From: an uncultured Collinsella sp.
GTDB lineage: Bacteria > Actinomycetota > Coriobacteriia > Coriobacteriales > Coriobacteriaceae
Assembly (NCBI GenBank): GCA_900543615.1
Contig: UQSC01000001.1
Location: 1-64,000, forward strand
Direction of reading: 5' to 3'
Length of the DNA stretch: 64,000 nt
Shown: in pieces, positions 48,375-58,437 of the stretch
Layout of the letters: each line of letters starts with the position of its first letter
Numbering within the stretch: position 1 is the first letter of the stretch
Position numbers and translations under genes: made by a program
Notes under the pieces: model-generated
What the model was told of the DNA's origin: nothing
Databases searched by the model: none
The model's input: the letters and a program-made list of their open reading frames with translations, nothing else

Positions 48375-49841
48375 CTAGAGACTCTTAATACGAGTGCCCG
48401 CGGCAGTATCCTCAATGGTGAGGCCCAGGTCCTTGAGCTGGTCGCGGATGGCATCTGCCAGATCCCAGTTCTTGGCGGCACGGGCCTCGGCGCGGGCCTC
48501 GAGAATCTTGGCAGCAGCCTCGTCCACGTCGTCGCCCGTGTAGGCGACCAGGCCGGCGGCAACGCCCAGCAGGCCCAGCGGCAGCTCGACCTTGGGCTCG
48601 GGAAGCTCGACGCCAAACGTATCGAGCAGCTCGACCAGCGTATCGGCGGCGGCCAGGGCAGCGGCCTTGTCGACAGCATCGCCCGCCTGCTCCAGGTACT
48701 GGTTGCACTCGGTCACAAAGCCAAAGACAGCACCCATGGCACCGGCGGTGTTAAAGTCGTCATCCATGCACTCCTTAAAGGTGGTGCGGGTCTCGGCGGC
48801 CTTGGCGGCAAACGCCTCGGCAGCCGCTTCGTCGGCATCGGCCGTCGCGTGGTTCGCGGCCCAACGCAGGTTCTCGACCGTACCGGCGATACGCGTGAGC
48901 GAGTTCTCGGCACCCTCCAGGCGCTCCCAGGAGAAGTCGAGCGGCGAGCGATAGCTCGTCTGCAGCATCAGCAGGCGCAGGGCGGCAGCGGAGTGCTGCT
49001 CGAGGACCTCGGCCAGCGTAAAGAAGTTGCCGAGCGACTTGGACATCTTCTCGCCGTCTACCAGCAGCATGCCCGTGTGCATCCAGGTGTTGGAGAAGCC
49101 CTGGTGCCAGGCGCAGGTGGCCTGGGCGCACTCGTTCTCGTGATGCGGGAAGGCAAGGTCGGAGCCGCCGCCGTGGATGTCGATCGGAGTGCCCAGGTAG
49201 CGATGCACCATGGCGGCGCACTCGGTGTGCCAACCGGGACGGCCCTCGCCCCAGGGGCTCGGCCAGCTGGGCTCGCCGGGCTTGGCGGCCTTCCACAGGG
49301 CAAAGTCGAGCGGGTCGTTCTTGTCCTCGTTCTCCTCGATACGCGCACCAACCATAAGGTCATCGATGTTGCGGCCCGAGACCTGGCCATAGTTGGGATC
49401 GCTGCGCACAGCAAAGTACACGTCGCCGTTATCGGCTGCGTAAGCGTGGCCCTGCTCGATAAGCGTCTTGATCATGGCGATCATGGGGCCGATCTCCTTG
49501 GTGGCGCGGGGGCGCACATCGGGATCGAGCACGTTGGCGGCGCGCATGACGCCGATGAACTTGTCGGAGAACTCCGTCGCGACCTCGGCGGCCGTACGGC
49601 CCTGCTCGTTGGCGCGCTTGATGATCTTGTCGTCGACATCGGTGAGGTTCTGGGCGAACGTGACCTCGTAACCGCTCGCGATGAGCCAGCGGCGAATCAC
49701 GTCAAAGCTGATGAACGTACGGGCGTTGCCGATGTGGATGTTGTCGTAGACCGTGGGGCCGCACACGTACATGCGGACCTTGCCGGACTCGATGGGCTGG
49801 AACTCTTCCTTTTTATGGGTAGCGCTGTTGTAGATACGCAT
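48375..49841 (-). CDS. cysS: Cysteinyl-tRNA synthetase
   Basis: Class I synthetase, 488 residues. Zn/ATP site CGPTVYDNIHIGN (HIGH-type), FAQNLTDVDDKI, GWHTECAAM, FPHHENE and KMSKSLGNFF are all present; a DALR helix bundle follows. It charges tRNA-Cys and can also make Cys persulfides. Its ATG is 3 bases after the ispF stop, and the ribosome binding site AAGGAG lies inside the last ispF codons, so the two are coupled. Confidence 0.96.
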   Translation of the reverse strand: MRIYNSATHKKEEFQPIESGKVRMYVCGPTVYDNIHIGNARTFISFDVIRRWLIASGYEVTFAQNLTDVDDKIIKRANEQGRTAAEVATEFSDKFIGVMRAANVLDPDVRPRATKEIGPMIAMIKTLIEQGHAYAADNGDVYFAVRSDPNYGQVSGRNIDDLMVGARIEENEDKNDPLDFALWKAAKPGEPSWPSPWGEGRPGWHTECAAMVHRYLGTPIDIHGGGSDLAFPHHENECAQATCAWHQGFSNTWMHTGMLLVDGEKMSKSLGNFFTLAEVLEQHSAAALRLLMLQTSYRSPLDFSWERLEGAENSLTRIAGTVENLRWAANHATADADEAAAEAFAAKAAETRTTFKECMDDDFNTAGAMGAVFGFVTECNQYLEQAGDAVDKAAALAAADTLVELLDTFGVELPEPKVELPLGLLGVAAGLVAYTGDDVDEAAAKILEARAEARAAKNWDLADAIRDQLKDLGLTIEDTAAGTRIKSL

Positions 49842-49844
49842 TCG

Positions 49845-50339
49845 TTACTCCTTAACGGTTTTCTGTAGCAGGCAGACGGCCCAGGCGCCGATTCCCTCGC
49901 CCTGGCCTTCCCAACCGAGCTTTTCGGTCGTAGTGGCGGCGACGCCCACGTTTTCGACGTCAACGCCCAGGGCATGGGCAAGGTTGGCGCGCATGGCATC
50001 GCGATACGGGGTGATCTTAGGCTGCTGGCAGGCAATGGTGCAATCGGCATCGACAAACTCAAAGCCCAGCTCACGCGCATAGTCCATCACGCGGGCAAGC
50101 AGCACCATCGAATCGGCACCCTCGTAGGCGGGATCGGTGTCGGGGAATAGCTTGCCGATGTCTCCCCCACGGCAGGCGCCCAGAATGGCGTCGGCCAAGG
50201 CGTGCGCGAGCACATCGGCATCCGAGTGACCCAGCAGGCCGCGCTCGTAGGGAATGTCGACACCGCCGATGATACATCGACGCCCCTCCACCAGACGGTG
50301 AACGTCGTAGCCATGGCCAATGCGCAGGTTACTGAACAT
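49845..50339 (-). CDS. ispF: 2-C-methyl-D-erythritol 2,4-cyclodiphosphate synthase
   Basis: MEP-pathway enzyme, 164 residues, closing the cyclodiphosphate in isoprenoid precursor synthesis. It has RIGHGYDVHRL (metal-binding Asp/His), GLLGHSDADVLAHALADA and ATTTEKLGWEGQGEGIGAWA. The start ATG 50337-50339 overlaps the ispD end by 11 bases. A trimer in the cytosol. Confidence 0.95.
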   Translation of the reverse strand: MFSNLRIGHGYDVHRLVEGRRCIIGGVDIPYERGLLGHSDADVLAHALADAILGACRGGDIGKLFPDTDPAYEGADSMVLLARVMDYARELGFEFVDADCTIACQQPKITPYRDAMRANLAHALGVDVENVGVAATTTEKLGWEGQGEGIGAWAVCLLQKTVKE

Positions 50340-51057
50340 GGGGAAGGTCCTCTCCCTCGGCCATGCGGCCAAGCAGAATCGCGGTTACGGGACGCAGGTC
50401 CTCGGGCACCGTCACCTTAAGGTTATCGCGTGGGCTCTGGACGCAGCGGACGCGCCCACCCATGCGCTCGACCAGCGACGAATCATCGGTACCGATAAAG
50501 CCCTCGGCAATGGCTGCAGCGTGGGCGCGCTTCACAGCATCGACGCTAAAGATCTGCGGCGTCTGCGCTGCCCAGTAGAGCTCACGCGGCGGCGTCTCGA
50601 CGATATTATCGCCGTCAACGATCTTGAGCGTGTCGATCGCGGGCTGACCGCACACGACACCGTCGAGGGCACGGTCGCTCACGAGCACGTCGATAGCGTG
50701 GTCGATGGCCTCGGTCGTAATGAGCGGACGAGCGCCGTCGTGGATGGCGACATATTCGAAACCCGCCGGAACCGCATGCACGCCGGCACGGGTGGAATCC
50801 TGACGGGTATCGCCGGCATCGGCAAAGCTGATGGGCGTGTCATAGTCAAACGGGTCAATGGCCAGGCGGCGCATCTCGGCACGGCGCTCGGCAGGGCAAA
50901 CCACGACGATATGGCCGACCTTATCGCTACGATCGAACGCGCGGATGGACCAGCTCATGAGCGGACGGCCCGCCACATTAACGAGCTGCTTGCCGCCGGG
51001 ATTTCCAAAGCGCTGGCCGCTGCCGCCGGCAACGACCACGGCGCATACGGGCGCCAT
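50329..51057 (-). CDS. ispD: 2-C-methyl-D-erythritol 4-phosphate cytidylyltransferase
   Basis: MEP-pathway enzyme, 242 residues, joining CTP and MEP. The CTP loop VVVAGGSGQRFG is at 8-19; later come ADAGDTRQDSTRAGV, AIHDGARPLI and TPQIFSVDAVKRAH. Its ATG overlaps the disA stop by one base (TAATG), so disA-ispD-ispF-cysS form a tightly coupled operon. Confidence 0.95.
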   Translation of the reverse strand: MAPVCAVVVAGGSGQRFGNPGGKQLVNVAGRPLMSWSIRAFDRSDKVGHIVVVCPAERRAEMRRLAIDPFDYDTPISFADAGDTRQDSTRAGVHAVPAGFEYVAIHDGARPLITTEAIDHAIDVLVSDRALDGVVCGQPAIDTLKIVDGDNIVETPPRELYWAAQTPQIFSVDAVKRAHAAAIAEGFIGTDDSSLVERMGGRVRCVQSPRDNLKVTVPEDLRPVTAILLGRMAEGEDLPHVQ

Positions 51058-52124
51058 TATGCGTTCCCCTGTTTGGTGCCCTTCATGCGGTACAGCGAGT
51101 CCGCAAGAATGGCAGGGTTGTTGACGCCAAAGTCGCCCAGGCGCTCCGGATCCTCGCTGATGTCGTCCATGAGCTCCTGCAGCGAGCCGTACTCGTCGAC
51201 GATCTTCTCGGCCACGCCGTCGCGCACGACGGACACGCGCGAAAGCGTGCGCAGGCCCAGCGGCGTCATGACGGAGTCCTCGTCCAAGTCGTCATAGCCC
51301 AGAACTGCCGCCACGTGCTGCGGGTCGGACAGGTCCTTAGGCGTCATACGGCTCAGCTCGGCGCGAATCTTCTCGGCGTTGGCCTCAGAGGAATCGCTCG
51401 CGTAGTCGCGGATCATCAAGTCGTATTCGGTATCCATGCTGGAGCCCGCGAGCTGCTCGAGCTGCATCTGCACGAGCTTACCCTGGTTACCCAGCTTGAC
51501 AATGCAATCCTTAAGCTCGGTCTTTGCCTGCTGCATGATCTCGAAGCTCGAGAAAATACCGGTAATGTCGGCGAGTGTGACGTAGTCGTCGAGCTCGAGG
51601 GCCGTCAGGCGCAGCAGGGAGCGATCGAGCGACTGACGGGTAGTCTGGAGCGTGGCGACGAGCTGGTTGACCGAGCTCATGATGGTGGTGACGGGCTGGA
51701 TCTCGTAGCTCTTGCCGTGGACGTACACGTTGACGACGGCGCGACGAGCCGAAACCGAGATCACGATGGCATCGGTGAGCACCGACATGCGAGCGGCAGT
51801 ACGGTGACGCATGCCCGTCTCACTCGTGGCGAGCGAGGGATCGGGATTGAGGTGGAAGTTGGCGCGCAGGATCTGGGTGAGGTCGCCATCGATAACGATG
51901 GCGCCGTCCATCTTGGAAAGCTCGAACAGGCGGTTCGAGGTAAACGAAATGTTGAGCGGGAAGCCGTCGTTACCGGCAGCGAGCACGTTTTCGGTGTCGC
52001 CGACGCAGATAAGGGCGCCCAGGTGACCGGCGATGATCATGTCGAGGGCGGTGCGGACCGGCTGACCAGGTGCCGTCAGGCGGATGGCCTGTTCCATACG
52101 CTTTTGCAGCTCGTTCTTATCCAA
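51057..52124 (-). CDS. disA: DNA-integrity scanning diadenylate cyclase DisA
   Basis: A 355-residue enzyme making cyclic di-AMP from two ATP while scanning DNA. The DAC domain is at 1-150 with KMDGAIVIDGD and the GMRHRTAARMS (RHR) motif. A helical linker leads to a C-terminal helix-hairpin-helix DNA-binding part (VVRDGVAEKIVDEYGSLQELMD). The start is TTG 52122-52124, 7 bases after GGGAG; the nearby ATG is out of frame. First gene of the operon. Confidence 0.95.
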   Translation of the reverse strand: MDKNELQKRMEQAIRLTAPGQPVRTALDMIIAGHLGALICVGDTENVLAAGNDGFPLNISFTSNRLFELSKMDGAIVIDGDLTQILRANFHLNPDPSLATSETGMRHRTAARMSVLTDAIVISVSARRAVVNVYVHGKSYEIQPVTTIMSSVNQLVATLQTTRQSLDRSLLRLTALELDDYVTLADITGIFSSFEIMQQAKTELKDCIVKLGNQGKLVQMQLEQLAGSSMDTEYDLMIRDYASDSSEANAEKIRAELSRMTPKDLSDPQHVAAVLGYDDLDEDSVMTPLGLRTLSRVSVVRDGVAEKIVDEYGSLQELMDDISEDPERLGDFGVNNPAILADSLYRMKGTKQGNA

Positions 52125-52283
52125 GGCATCGCTCCCATCGTATACGCTCCATAAACGCTAAATAGTTTCTCACGGTTTGTCCCTGCGGCGCTTGCGAAAT
52201 CCGATGCTTACAGAATGAGCGAACACAGCTGAGAGCCCAACCCAAATCAGCTGTTCATGTGGTAGCATCGGGATTCGCATAAA

Positions 52284-52430
52284 TGAGGGAGTAGTCGCGT
52301 GATCGGGTTCGCCTCCGGTGGCGCGGCAAGTCAACACACTGGCCGATGCGGCCTGGCTTGCCTTAATGAACGAGACTCGTGGCTGTGCGCGCAACGCGTA
52401 CGCCACGGGTCTTTTTTGTTACTCCCCCAA
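52284..52430 (+). ncRNA. yybP-ykoY Mn2+ riboswitch upstream of mntP
   Basis: The leader contains AGGGAGTAG near its 5' end, GAACGAGAC near its 3' end, and ACTCCCCC at the end, matching the conserved boxes of the yybP-ykoY motif. A terminator-type hairpin ACTCGTGGC/GCCACGGGT (52375-52383, 52402-52410) with CTTTTTTG overlaps the 3' side. Manganese binding is expected to prevent termination and turn on the exporter. This family is known to control mntP in other bacteria. The rest of 52125-52470 has no gene. Confidence 0.85.
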
Positions 52431-52470
52431 GAGGTACACGCGGGCCCGCCCGCAGAGAGGGAGCCAGACT

Positions 52471-53049
52471 ATGGGACTCGCAGAGCTTGTGTTGCTCGCT
52501 ATCGGCCTTTCTATGGACGCTTTTGCCGTATCCATCTGCAAGGGCCTTGGCATGAAAAGGATCAACCTTAAGGTCGCCGTGATACTCGGCCTGTTCTTTG
52601 GCGGTTTCCAGGCCGGCATGCCCGTAATTGGGTGGGCCCTTGGTAGCCAGTTCATGGGCATCATCAGCCCCATCGACCACTGGATCGCCTTTATCCTGCT
52701 CGCCTTTATCGGCGGCAAGATGCTGTGGGAAGCCTTTACTGAGGACGAGAACGAAGGCGACGGCAAGGATGCCGAAAAGATCGACCTGGGCGAATATCTA
52801 ATCCTTGCCATCGCCACCTCGATTGACGCGCTTGCCGTGGGCATCTCGTTTGCCGCGCTCTCGGTCGATATCGTTCCCGCCGTGTCGCTCATTGGCATCA
52901 CGACCTTTGTCTTCTCCGTTGCCGGCGTAGCGATCGGCCACACCTTTGGCGCGCGCTACGAAAAGCCCGCCACCATCGTGGGTGGCGTCGTGCTCGTCCT
53001 CATCGGGCTTAAGATCTTGCTTGAGCACCTCGGGATCCTCGCACTGTAA
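52471..53049 (+). CDS. mntP: Manganese efflux pump MntP
   Basis: A 192-residue membrane exporter with six hydrophobic segments in two repeats. The Asp-containing motif LSMDAFAVSICKG (~15-27) recurs as TSIDALAVGISFA (~117-129); these acidic residues are needed for Mn2+ transport. The start ATG 52471 follows AGAGAGGGAGCCAGACT; the longer open frame would run through the riboswitch and is rejected. A strong terminator follows. Confidence 0.93.
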   Translation: MGLAELVLLAIGLSMDAFAVSICKGLGMKRINLKVAVILGLFFGGFQAGMPVIGWALGSQFMGIISPIDHWIAFILLAFIGGKMLWEAFTEDENEGDGKDAEKIDLGEYLILAIATSIDALAVGISFAALSVDIVPAVSLIGITTFVFSVAGVAIGHTFGARYEKPATIVGGVVLVLIGLKILLEHLGILAL

Positions 53050-53054
53050 CGAAT

Positions 53055-53090
53055 AACGGCCGCCCGGCATTACGCCAGGCGGCCGTTTTC
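53055..53090 (+). terminator. Terminator of mntP
   Basis: The stem AACGGCCGCC/GGCGGCCGTT (53055-53064, 53078-53087) is followed by TTC, 6 bases past the stop. Confidence 0.85.
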
Positions 53091-53129
53091 ATAGCCAGCC
53101 GTTTTAGAGCGGCTTAACCAAGGCGACCC

Positions 53130-54587
53130 TTACGCGGCAAGGCGCTTGAGGACGTCGATGAGCAGCTCGTAGAAGCGCTCGGCAGAAGCGAGCTCCATGC
53201 TCTCGTCCGGGGTGTGGACATCGGAGAGTGTCGGGCCCACGGCGATGGCGTCCAGACCGTGCAGGGCCTCGGCAAACAGGCCGCACTCAAGGCCGGCGTG
53301 AATGGACTCGATGCGCAGCTCGGAGCCAAAGAGTTCACGGTAGCTCTCGACAAAGACGTCGCGGACCGGCGAATGCTCGGCATAGCTCCAGCCGGGATAC
53401 TCGAACTCAAACTTAGCGTCGAAGCCCAGGACATCGGCCAGCATCTGCAGGCGGTCCTTGAACTCGTTCTGCAGCGAGGTGATCGAGGAGCGCGGGGACA
53501 GCATGATCTTGACCTGGTCGTCAGAGGTGGCAACCACACCGATGTTGGAGGAAACCTCGACGGAGCCGTCGGTGACGACGTTGCGGCGGATCACGCCGTT
53601 CGGGGCAAGACGCAGGGCGCGGATGAGGGCAAGCGCGGACTTCTCGTCCATAGCCTCGACCTTGGCGTCGTCGGCAATCTCGACGGTGCAGGCAAAGCCG
53701 GGGTCGAAGACCTCGAGCTCGGCAGTGACGTCGGCGATGATGCCCTTTGCAATCTGGGCCGCGGCCTCGGCGCCAGCGTGGTCGGCGTAGACCAGAACAG
53801 CCTTGCACTCACGGTTGATGGCGTTGTCCTTGGTGCCGCCGTTAAAGCTGACGATGGCGGGCTCGCCGGCGACCATCAGGCGGTCGATGATACGGGCCAT
53901 GATGAGGTTGCCGTTGCCGCGCTCCAGGTTGATGTCGGAGCCGGAGTGACCACCCAGCAGGCCGGAAATCTCGAGCGTAAGGGTGCTGCCGGTCTTGTGC
54001 TCGCGCACGATGGGGCAGGTGTAGGTAACGACGACGCCGCCGGCGCAGCTGACGGTTGCCACGCCTTCTTCCTCGGAGTCAAGGTTAATCATGGTGCGGG
54101 CGCTAATCTGGGACTTGTCGAGCGTCTCGGCGCCGACCAGGCCAGTCTCCTCGTCGGTGGTGAATACGCACTCGAGGGCGGGGTGAGCAATCGAATCGTC
54201 GTTGAGCACAGTAAGCATCAGAGCGACAGCAATGCCGTTGTCGGCGCCCAGGGTGGTGCCGTTAGCGGTGAGGACGCCGTCCTTGACGACCAGGTCGATA
54301 CCATCGGTCGTAAAGTCGTGCTCAACAGAGCCCAGCTTGTCGCACACCATGTCGATGTGGCCCTGCAGCATCACGGTCGGGGCATTCTCGGCGCCGGCAG
54401 AAGCGGGCTTGCGAATGATGACGTTGTAGACCTCGTCCTGGTACACATCGAGGCCGCGCTCCTTGGCAAACGCAACCAAGAAATCGCTGATGCCCTTCTC
54501 GTTGCCAGACCCACGGGGGATCGCGCTGACCTCCTCAAAGAAATGGAACAGCTGGGCGGGCTCGTAGCCGGTAATCTTGTAGTCCAT
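53130..54587 (-). CDS. pepD: Aminoacyl-histidine dipeptidase (PepD, M20 family)
   Basis: A 485-residue cytosolic metallopeptidase cleaving Xaa-His and other dipeptides. Metal and catalytic sites: LQGHIDMV (His, Asp), GTTLGADNGIAVA, TDEETGLVGA (catalytic Glu) and a late GLECGLF. The inserted lid domain has GGHSGSDI. The start ATG 54585-54587 follows AAGGAGGCACC. It and mntP are extra to the clpC-disA backbone. Confidence 0.92.
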   Translation of the reverse strand: MDYKITGYEPAQLFHFFEEVSAIPRGSGNEKGISDFLVAFAKERGLDVYQDEVYNVIIRKPASAGAENAPTVMLQGHIDMVCDKLGSVEHDFTTDGIDLVVKDGVLTANGTTLGADNGIAVALMLTVLNDDSIAHPALECVFTTDEETGLVGAETLDKSQISARTMINLDSEEEGVATVSCAGGVVVTYTCPIVREHKTGSTLTLEISGLLGGHSGSDINLERGNGNLIMARIIDRLMVAGEPAIVSFNGGTKDNAINRECKAVLVYADHAGAEAAAQIAKGIIADVTAELEVFDPGFACTVEIADDAKVEAMDEKSALALIRALRLAPNGVIRRNVVTDGSVEVSSNIGVVATSDDQVKIMLSPRSSITSLQNEFKDRLQMLADVLGFDAKFEFEYPGWSYAEHSPVRDVFVESYRELFGSELRIESIHAGLECGLFAEALHGLDAIAVGPTLSDVHTPDESMELASAERFYELLIDVLKRLAA

Positions 54588-54860
54588 GGTGCCTCCTTGG
54601 CGCAACTGGTTAGACAGTAAGACATGCGACTTGTATATTCCCAGACTTTGCGTGCATAAACCAGTCGAAAACGCCGAGCGCCCTTGCATCATCGGCTAAC
54701 GGCGGGGAGACGCCACTTTATTAAGATAAAGCAGGTTAGACGGGCCGCGCCGAAGGGACATTGGACCCTTCAACCAACCTCAACGCTTGATCAACGTTTA
54801 TGCATACGCCATTGATGTGTTTAATGAGATCCACTTTGAACGAAGGGGCCTTTCCAACAG

Positions 54861-54886
54861 AAAAAGGGCGCTCCTTTGGAACGCCC
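54861..54886 (-). terminator. Terminator of clpC
   Basis: On the minus strand GGGCG.TCC/GGA.CGCCC (54866-54886) is followed by TTTTT. It lies 27 bases past the clpC stop. The remaining 54588-54860 spacer before pepD shows no gene or clear repeat. Confidence 0.8.
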
Positions 54887-54912
54887 TCGTGGACACAAGG
54901 TTTTGTTACGCC

Positions 54913-57555
54913 CTACAGCGCGCCGGAACCGGCTTGCATCATGCCGCCGGGGCCCGAGGTCACGCCGCCGCTCACGGGCGCGGCGTTGCCGGTGTGCGGT
55001 GCCGCCGGAGCGGTATCGCCACCGAGCGTGCCCGCCGGACGCGGTGCCGGGATCTCGCCCGTGCCGTGGCTAAAGACAAACTTGCCATCGGCCACGTCGC
55101 ACAGGACGGTATCGCCCTCGCCCCACTCACCGGCCAGAAGCTCCTCGGACAGCGGGTCCTCGATGAGCTTTTGAATAGCACGGCGCAGCGGACGCGCACC
55201 GTTGGTGAGGTCGGTGCCCTCGGCCACGATCTTGTCATAGGCCGCATCGGTGAGCTTGATGTTCATGCCGTTGGCAATCAGGCGCTGGCGCAGGTCGTCC
55301 ACCAGCAGGTGAGCGATCTTGGTCAGGTTCTCACCCGAAAGCTTCTGGAACACCACGATGTCGTCGATGCGGTTGAGCAGCTCGGGGCGGAACAGGCGCT
55401 TGAGCTCGCCCATCGCGCGGCCGCGGATCTCGCTCGAGGTAAGACCCTGCTCGCCGGTGGTGCCAAAACCGACGCTCGCATCCTGTGCGATCTCGCGGGC
55501 GCCCACGTTGGACGTCATGATGATCACGGTGTTGCGGAAGTCGACCGTCTTGCCCTGGCTATCGGTCAGACGACCCTCCTCTAGCACCTGCAGCAGGATG
55601 TTAAAGATATCGGGGTGCGCCTTCTCGATCTCGTCGAACAGCACGACCGAGTACGGGTGGCGACGAACGGCCTTGGTGAGCTGGCCGCCCTCGTCGTGAC
55701 CGACGTAACCCGGAGGGCTACCGATGAGCTTGGAGACCTCGAACTCGCTACCGAACTCGGACATGTCGAAGCTGATGAGCGCGTCCTTGCTGCCAAAGAG
55801 GTATTCGGCGAGCGTCTTGGCGAGCTCGGTCTTGCCCGTGCCGGTGGGACCCAGGAAGATAAAGCTGCCGCCGGGGCGACGCGGATCCTTGAGCGGCGAG
55901 CGGCTGCGGCGCACGGCCTTGGCAACGGCCTCGACAGCCTCATCCTGACCGATGATGCGCGTCTTGAGTACGCTTTCGGCCTGCAGCAGGCGACGGCTCT
56001 CGCTCTCGGTAAGCGAGGACACCGGCACGCCCGAGGTCACGGACACGATATCGGCGATCTGACTCACATCGATGGTGAGCGGGCTGGCGTCGAGCTCGGC
56101 GGTCCAGGCAGCCTTGGCCTCGGCGAGTTCAATCTCGGCAGCCTTCTGCTGCTCGGTGATCTCGGCGGCCTTGTTCATGTCGTCGCTCTCGGTGGCCTCC
56201 TGCGCGGCGGCCTTGAGCTCCTCGATGCGATGCTCGGCCTCGCGCACCGGCTCGGGCGCGCGATTCGCGGCGATGCGAGCGCGAGCACCGGCCTCGTCGA
56301 TGAGGTCGATGGCCTTATCGGGCAGGAAGCGATCCTGGATGTAGCGGTTGGAGAGGTTCGCGGCGGCCTCGATGGCACCCTGTGTATAGCGTACGTGGTG
56401 GTGCTCCTCGTAGCGCGGCTTGAGCGCGGTCAGGATCTTGACCGTATCCTCGACGCTCGGCTCCTCGACATCGATGGTCTGGAAGCGGCGCTCGAAGGCC
56501 GGGTCCTTGGTGAGGTACTTGCGGAACTCCTCGGCCGTAGTGGCACCGATGATCTGGAAAGCACCGCGCGCGAGCACCGGTTTGAGCATGGAGCTCGCAT
56601 CGATAGAACCCTCGGCAGAACCGGCACCGATGATGGTGTGCATCTCGTCGATAAACAGGATGACGTCGTCAGCCTCGGTGGCCTCCTGGATCACGTTCTT
56701 GAGGCGCTCCTCAAACTCACCGCGATACTTGGCGCCCGCAACGAGGCCCGGCAGGTCGAGCGTCCAGATGTTCTGGTTCATGAGGTTCTCGGGCACGTTG
56801 CCGGCTGCAATCTGCTGAGCCAGGCCCTCGACGATGGCCGTCTTGCCCACGCCGGGGTCGCCCAGAATGAGCGGGTTGTTCTTGGTGCGGCGCGAAAGAA
56901 TTTCCATCATACGCTGGACTTCCTTTTCGCGACCAATTACAGGGTCGAGCTCGCCGTCGCGCGCCTTCTGCGTGAGGTTGGTCGCGAACTGCTTAAGCGT
57001 ATCGGTGCCACCCCCCCTTTGCTGAGAGGTATCCGAGCCGCTAAAGAACGGCAGGCCCGCACCGGGACGACCAGCACCGGCGCCGGCGAGCGGACGCTTC
57101 TTGTCCTGGTCCTTGGCGGTGAGTTTCTCGATAGCCTTTTTGATGGAGGCGGACGACACACCCAGGCGCATGAGGATGTCCATGGCCATGCCGTTGCCCT
57201 CTTCGACGATGCCGATCAGCAAGTGCTCGGTCGACACGTAGGTCTGGTTGTTCTCGCGCGCCACGCGGAATGAACGCTCCATCACGCTAATGACGAGCGG
57301 CGTAAAGGCGAGCTTGGCCGCCTCGGTCTCCTCACTGGGCTCGGGAACCGTGGTCTGGACCTCTTTGAGAGTATCCATGATGTCATCGTAGGAGATGTCG
57401 AGCGAACGCAGCGCCTCGGCGGCAATGCCCTCGTCCTCCTTGGCAAGCGCGAGCAGCAGGTGCTCGGTGCCCACCTTATTTGAGTGCAGATCGAGCGCCT
57501 CCTGTTTGGCCATCGACATGACCTTGCGCGCTCGATCGGTAAATCTATCTAACAT
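54913..57555 (-). CDS. clpC: ATP-dependent Clp protease ATP-binding subunit ClpC
   Basis: An 880-residue AAA+ unfoldase that feeds ClpP. Two Clp-N repeats (~1-145), AAA1 with GDPGVGKTA (Walker A), FIDEMHT (Walker B), a middle coiled segment, and AAA2 with GPTGTGKTE and LFDEIEKAH. The usual ClpP-docking loop region is in AAA2. It ends with a ~45-residue Gly/Pro/Ala-rich tail ([19 protein letters not shown]) not usual in ClpC. The start ATG 57553-57555 follows AAGGAAACGAGC. No CIRCE, HAIR or ctsR-mcsAB genes are seen upstream, so control differs from B. subtilis. Confidence 0.95.
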   Translation of the reverse strand: MLDRFTDRARKVMSMAKQEALDLHSNKVGTEHLLLALAKEDEGIAAEALRSLDISYDDIMDTLKEVQTTVPEPSEETEAAKLAFTPLVISVMERSFRVARENNQTYVSTEHLLIGIVEEGNGMAMDILMRLGVSSASIKKAIEKLTAKDQDKKRPLAGAGAGRPGAGLPFFSGSDTSQQRGGGTDTLKQFATNLTQKARDGELDPVIGREKEVQRMMEILSRRTKNNPLILGDPGVGKTAIVEGLAQQIAAGNVPENLMNQNIWTLDLPGLVAGAKYRGEFEERLKNVIQEATEADDVILFIDEMHTIIGAGSAEGSIDASSMLKPVLARGAFQIIGATTAEEFRKYLTKDPAFERRFQTIDVEEPSVEDTVKILTALKPRYEEHHHVRYTQGAIEAAANLSNRYIQDRFLPDKAIDLIDEAGARARIAANRAPEPVREAEHRIEELKAAAQEATESDDMNKAAEITEQQKAAEIELAEAKAAWTAELDASPLTIDVSQIADIVSVTSGVPVSSLTESESRRLLQAESVLKTRIIGQDEAVEAVAKAVRRSRSPLKDPRRPGGSFIFLGPTGTGKTELAKTLAEYLFGSKDALISFDMSEFGSEFEVSKLIGSPPGYVGHDEGGQLTKAVRRHPYSVVLFDEIEKAHPDIFNILLQVLEEGRLTDSQGKTVDFRNTVIIMTSNVGAREIAQDASVGFGTTGEQGLTSSEIRGRAMGELKRLFRPELLNRIDDIVVFQKLSGENLTKIAHLLVDDLRQRLIANGMNIKLTDAAYDKIVAEGTDLTNGARPLRRAIQKLIEDPLSEELLAGEWGEGDTVLCDVADGKFVFSHGTGEIPAPRPAGTLGGDTAPAAPHTGNAAPVSGGVTSGPGGMMQAGSGAL

Positions 57556-57747
57556 GCTCGTTTCCTTACATGAGTTCATCGAAATCAAAACGCCCGCCCG
57601 TCGGCGGCGCTTTTGTCTCTTTACCCACAGGTTGTCTATGTTAACAGCTGGAGGAATATCTATAAACCCGGCTCACATGAATGCAGGTTATGACCGCATC
57701 GCGGGACTCACCGCGCGATGCGCGACAGGCGCCCCGCAAGAGAAACC

Positions 57748-58437
57748 CTAGGCGTCTTTCACCACGTCGGGACTCGTCGCACGCGATGCGCGATAGGCAT
57801 CGGCCTCCTTGGAGACGCGTTCGAGCAGCTCGGATGTATCGACGCCCTCGACTTGCGCGACCGTTTCCACCGTCTGCATGGCGACCGCCCTCAGGTACGC
57901 GCACGCGCTGTCCCCCGGCTGCTCGAGGTCTATCTCCTCGCCGCCCTCCCGGGCAAAGCCGACCGCCATCACAAAGCCCATGATGCCCGAGACCAGAAAG
58001 CCCACCGCAAAGCTCGAATCTGCCTTGAGCTCTTCTCCGTCGGGGTGGACGATCTCTCTCACGCGGTCGATGATGATCGTATGGATGCCCTGCACGACCT
58101 GCTCGGCGGCACCCGCCCTCATGGTGATGACGATGCGCCGCAGCAGGCAGCGGACGTCACGCCGGTCGAACGCCGAAAGGTCGCCCTCGCTCGAAAAATG
58201 CCAGAGGGCATCGGTGATGAGCTCGTTATCCTGCAGCAGCTGGGCTATGGCGATGGCGACGAGTTCATCGAAATCGTGAAAATAGTAGTAAAACGTTCCG
58301 CGATTGCACTGGGCGGCGCGGGTCACCTCGCCAACCGACAGCTCGAAGATGCTGTTGTTCTCGATGAGCTCCCAAAACGCCTCGATGATACGGGTGCGTG
58401 CATCGGGCGCATCGGCGTCCTTACGCGGTCTCGCCAT
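57748..58437 (-). CDS. TetR/AcrR family regulator of the dehydratase-activase operon
   Basis: A 229-residue repressor. The N-terminal helix-turn-helix (RIIEAFWELIENNSIFELSVGEVTRAAQCNRGTFYYYFHDFDELV, ~16-60) is typical TetR; the rest is a helical ligand-binding domain with a hydrophobic stretch near 145-165. ATG 58435-58437 overlaps the end of the upstream activase gene by 17 bases, so the two are one operon. The dyad at 62910-62930 in the operon promoter is the likely operator, giving autoregulation. Confidence 0.88.
   Translation of the reverse strand: MARPRKDADAPDARTRIIEAFWELIENNSIFELSVGEVTRAAQCNRGTFYYYFHDFDELVAIAIAQLLQDNELITDALWHFSSEGDLSAFDRRDVRCLLRRIVITMRAGAAEQVVQGIHTIIIDRVREIVHPDGEELKADSSFAVGFLVSGIMGFVMAVGFAREGGEEIDLEQPGDSACAYLRAVAMQTVETVAQVEGVDTSELLERVSKEADAYRASRATSPDVVKDA

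Noticed and set aside
52318..52470. Longer MntP start at 52318
   Set aside because: That part is the riboswitch. The peptide has no membrane character, and the ATG at 52471 has a good ribosome binding site and matches the usual MntP start.
57590..57616. Definite terminator of the activase-tetR operon
   Set aside because: A GC-rich imperfect hairpin followed by TTTTG exists, but it is 130 bases from the tetR stop and lies in the clpC leader, so its role is unclear.
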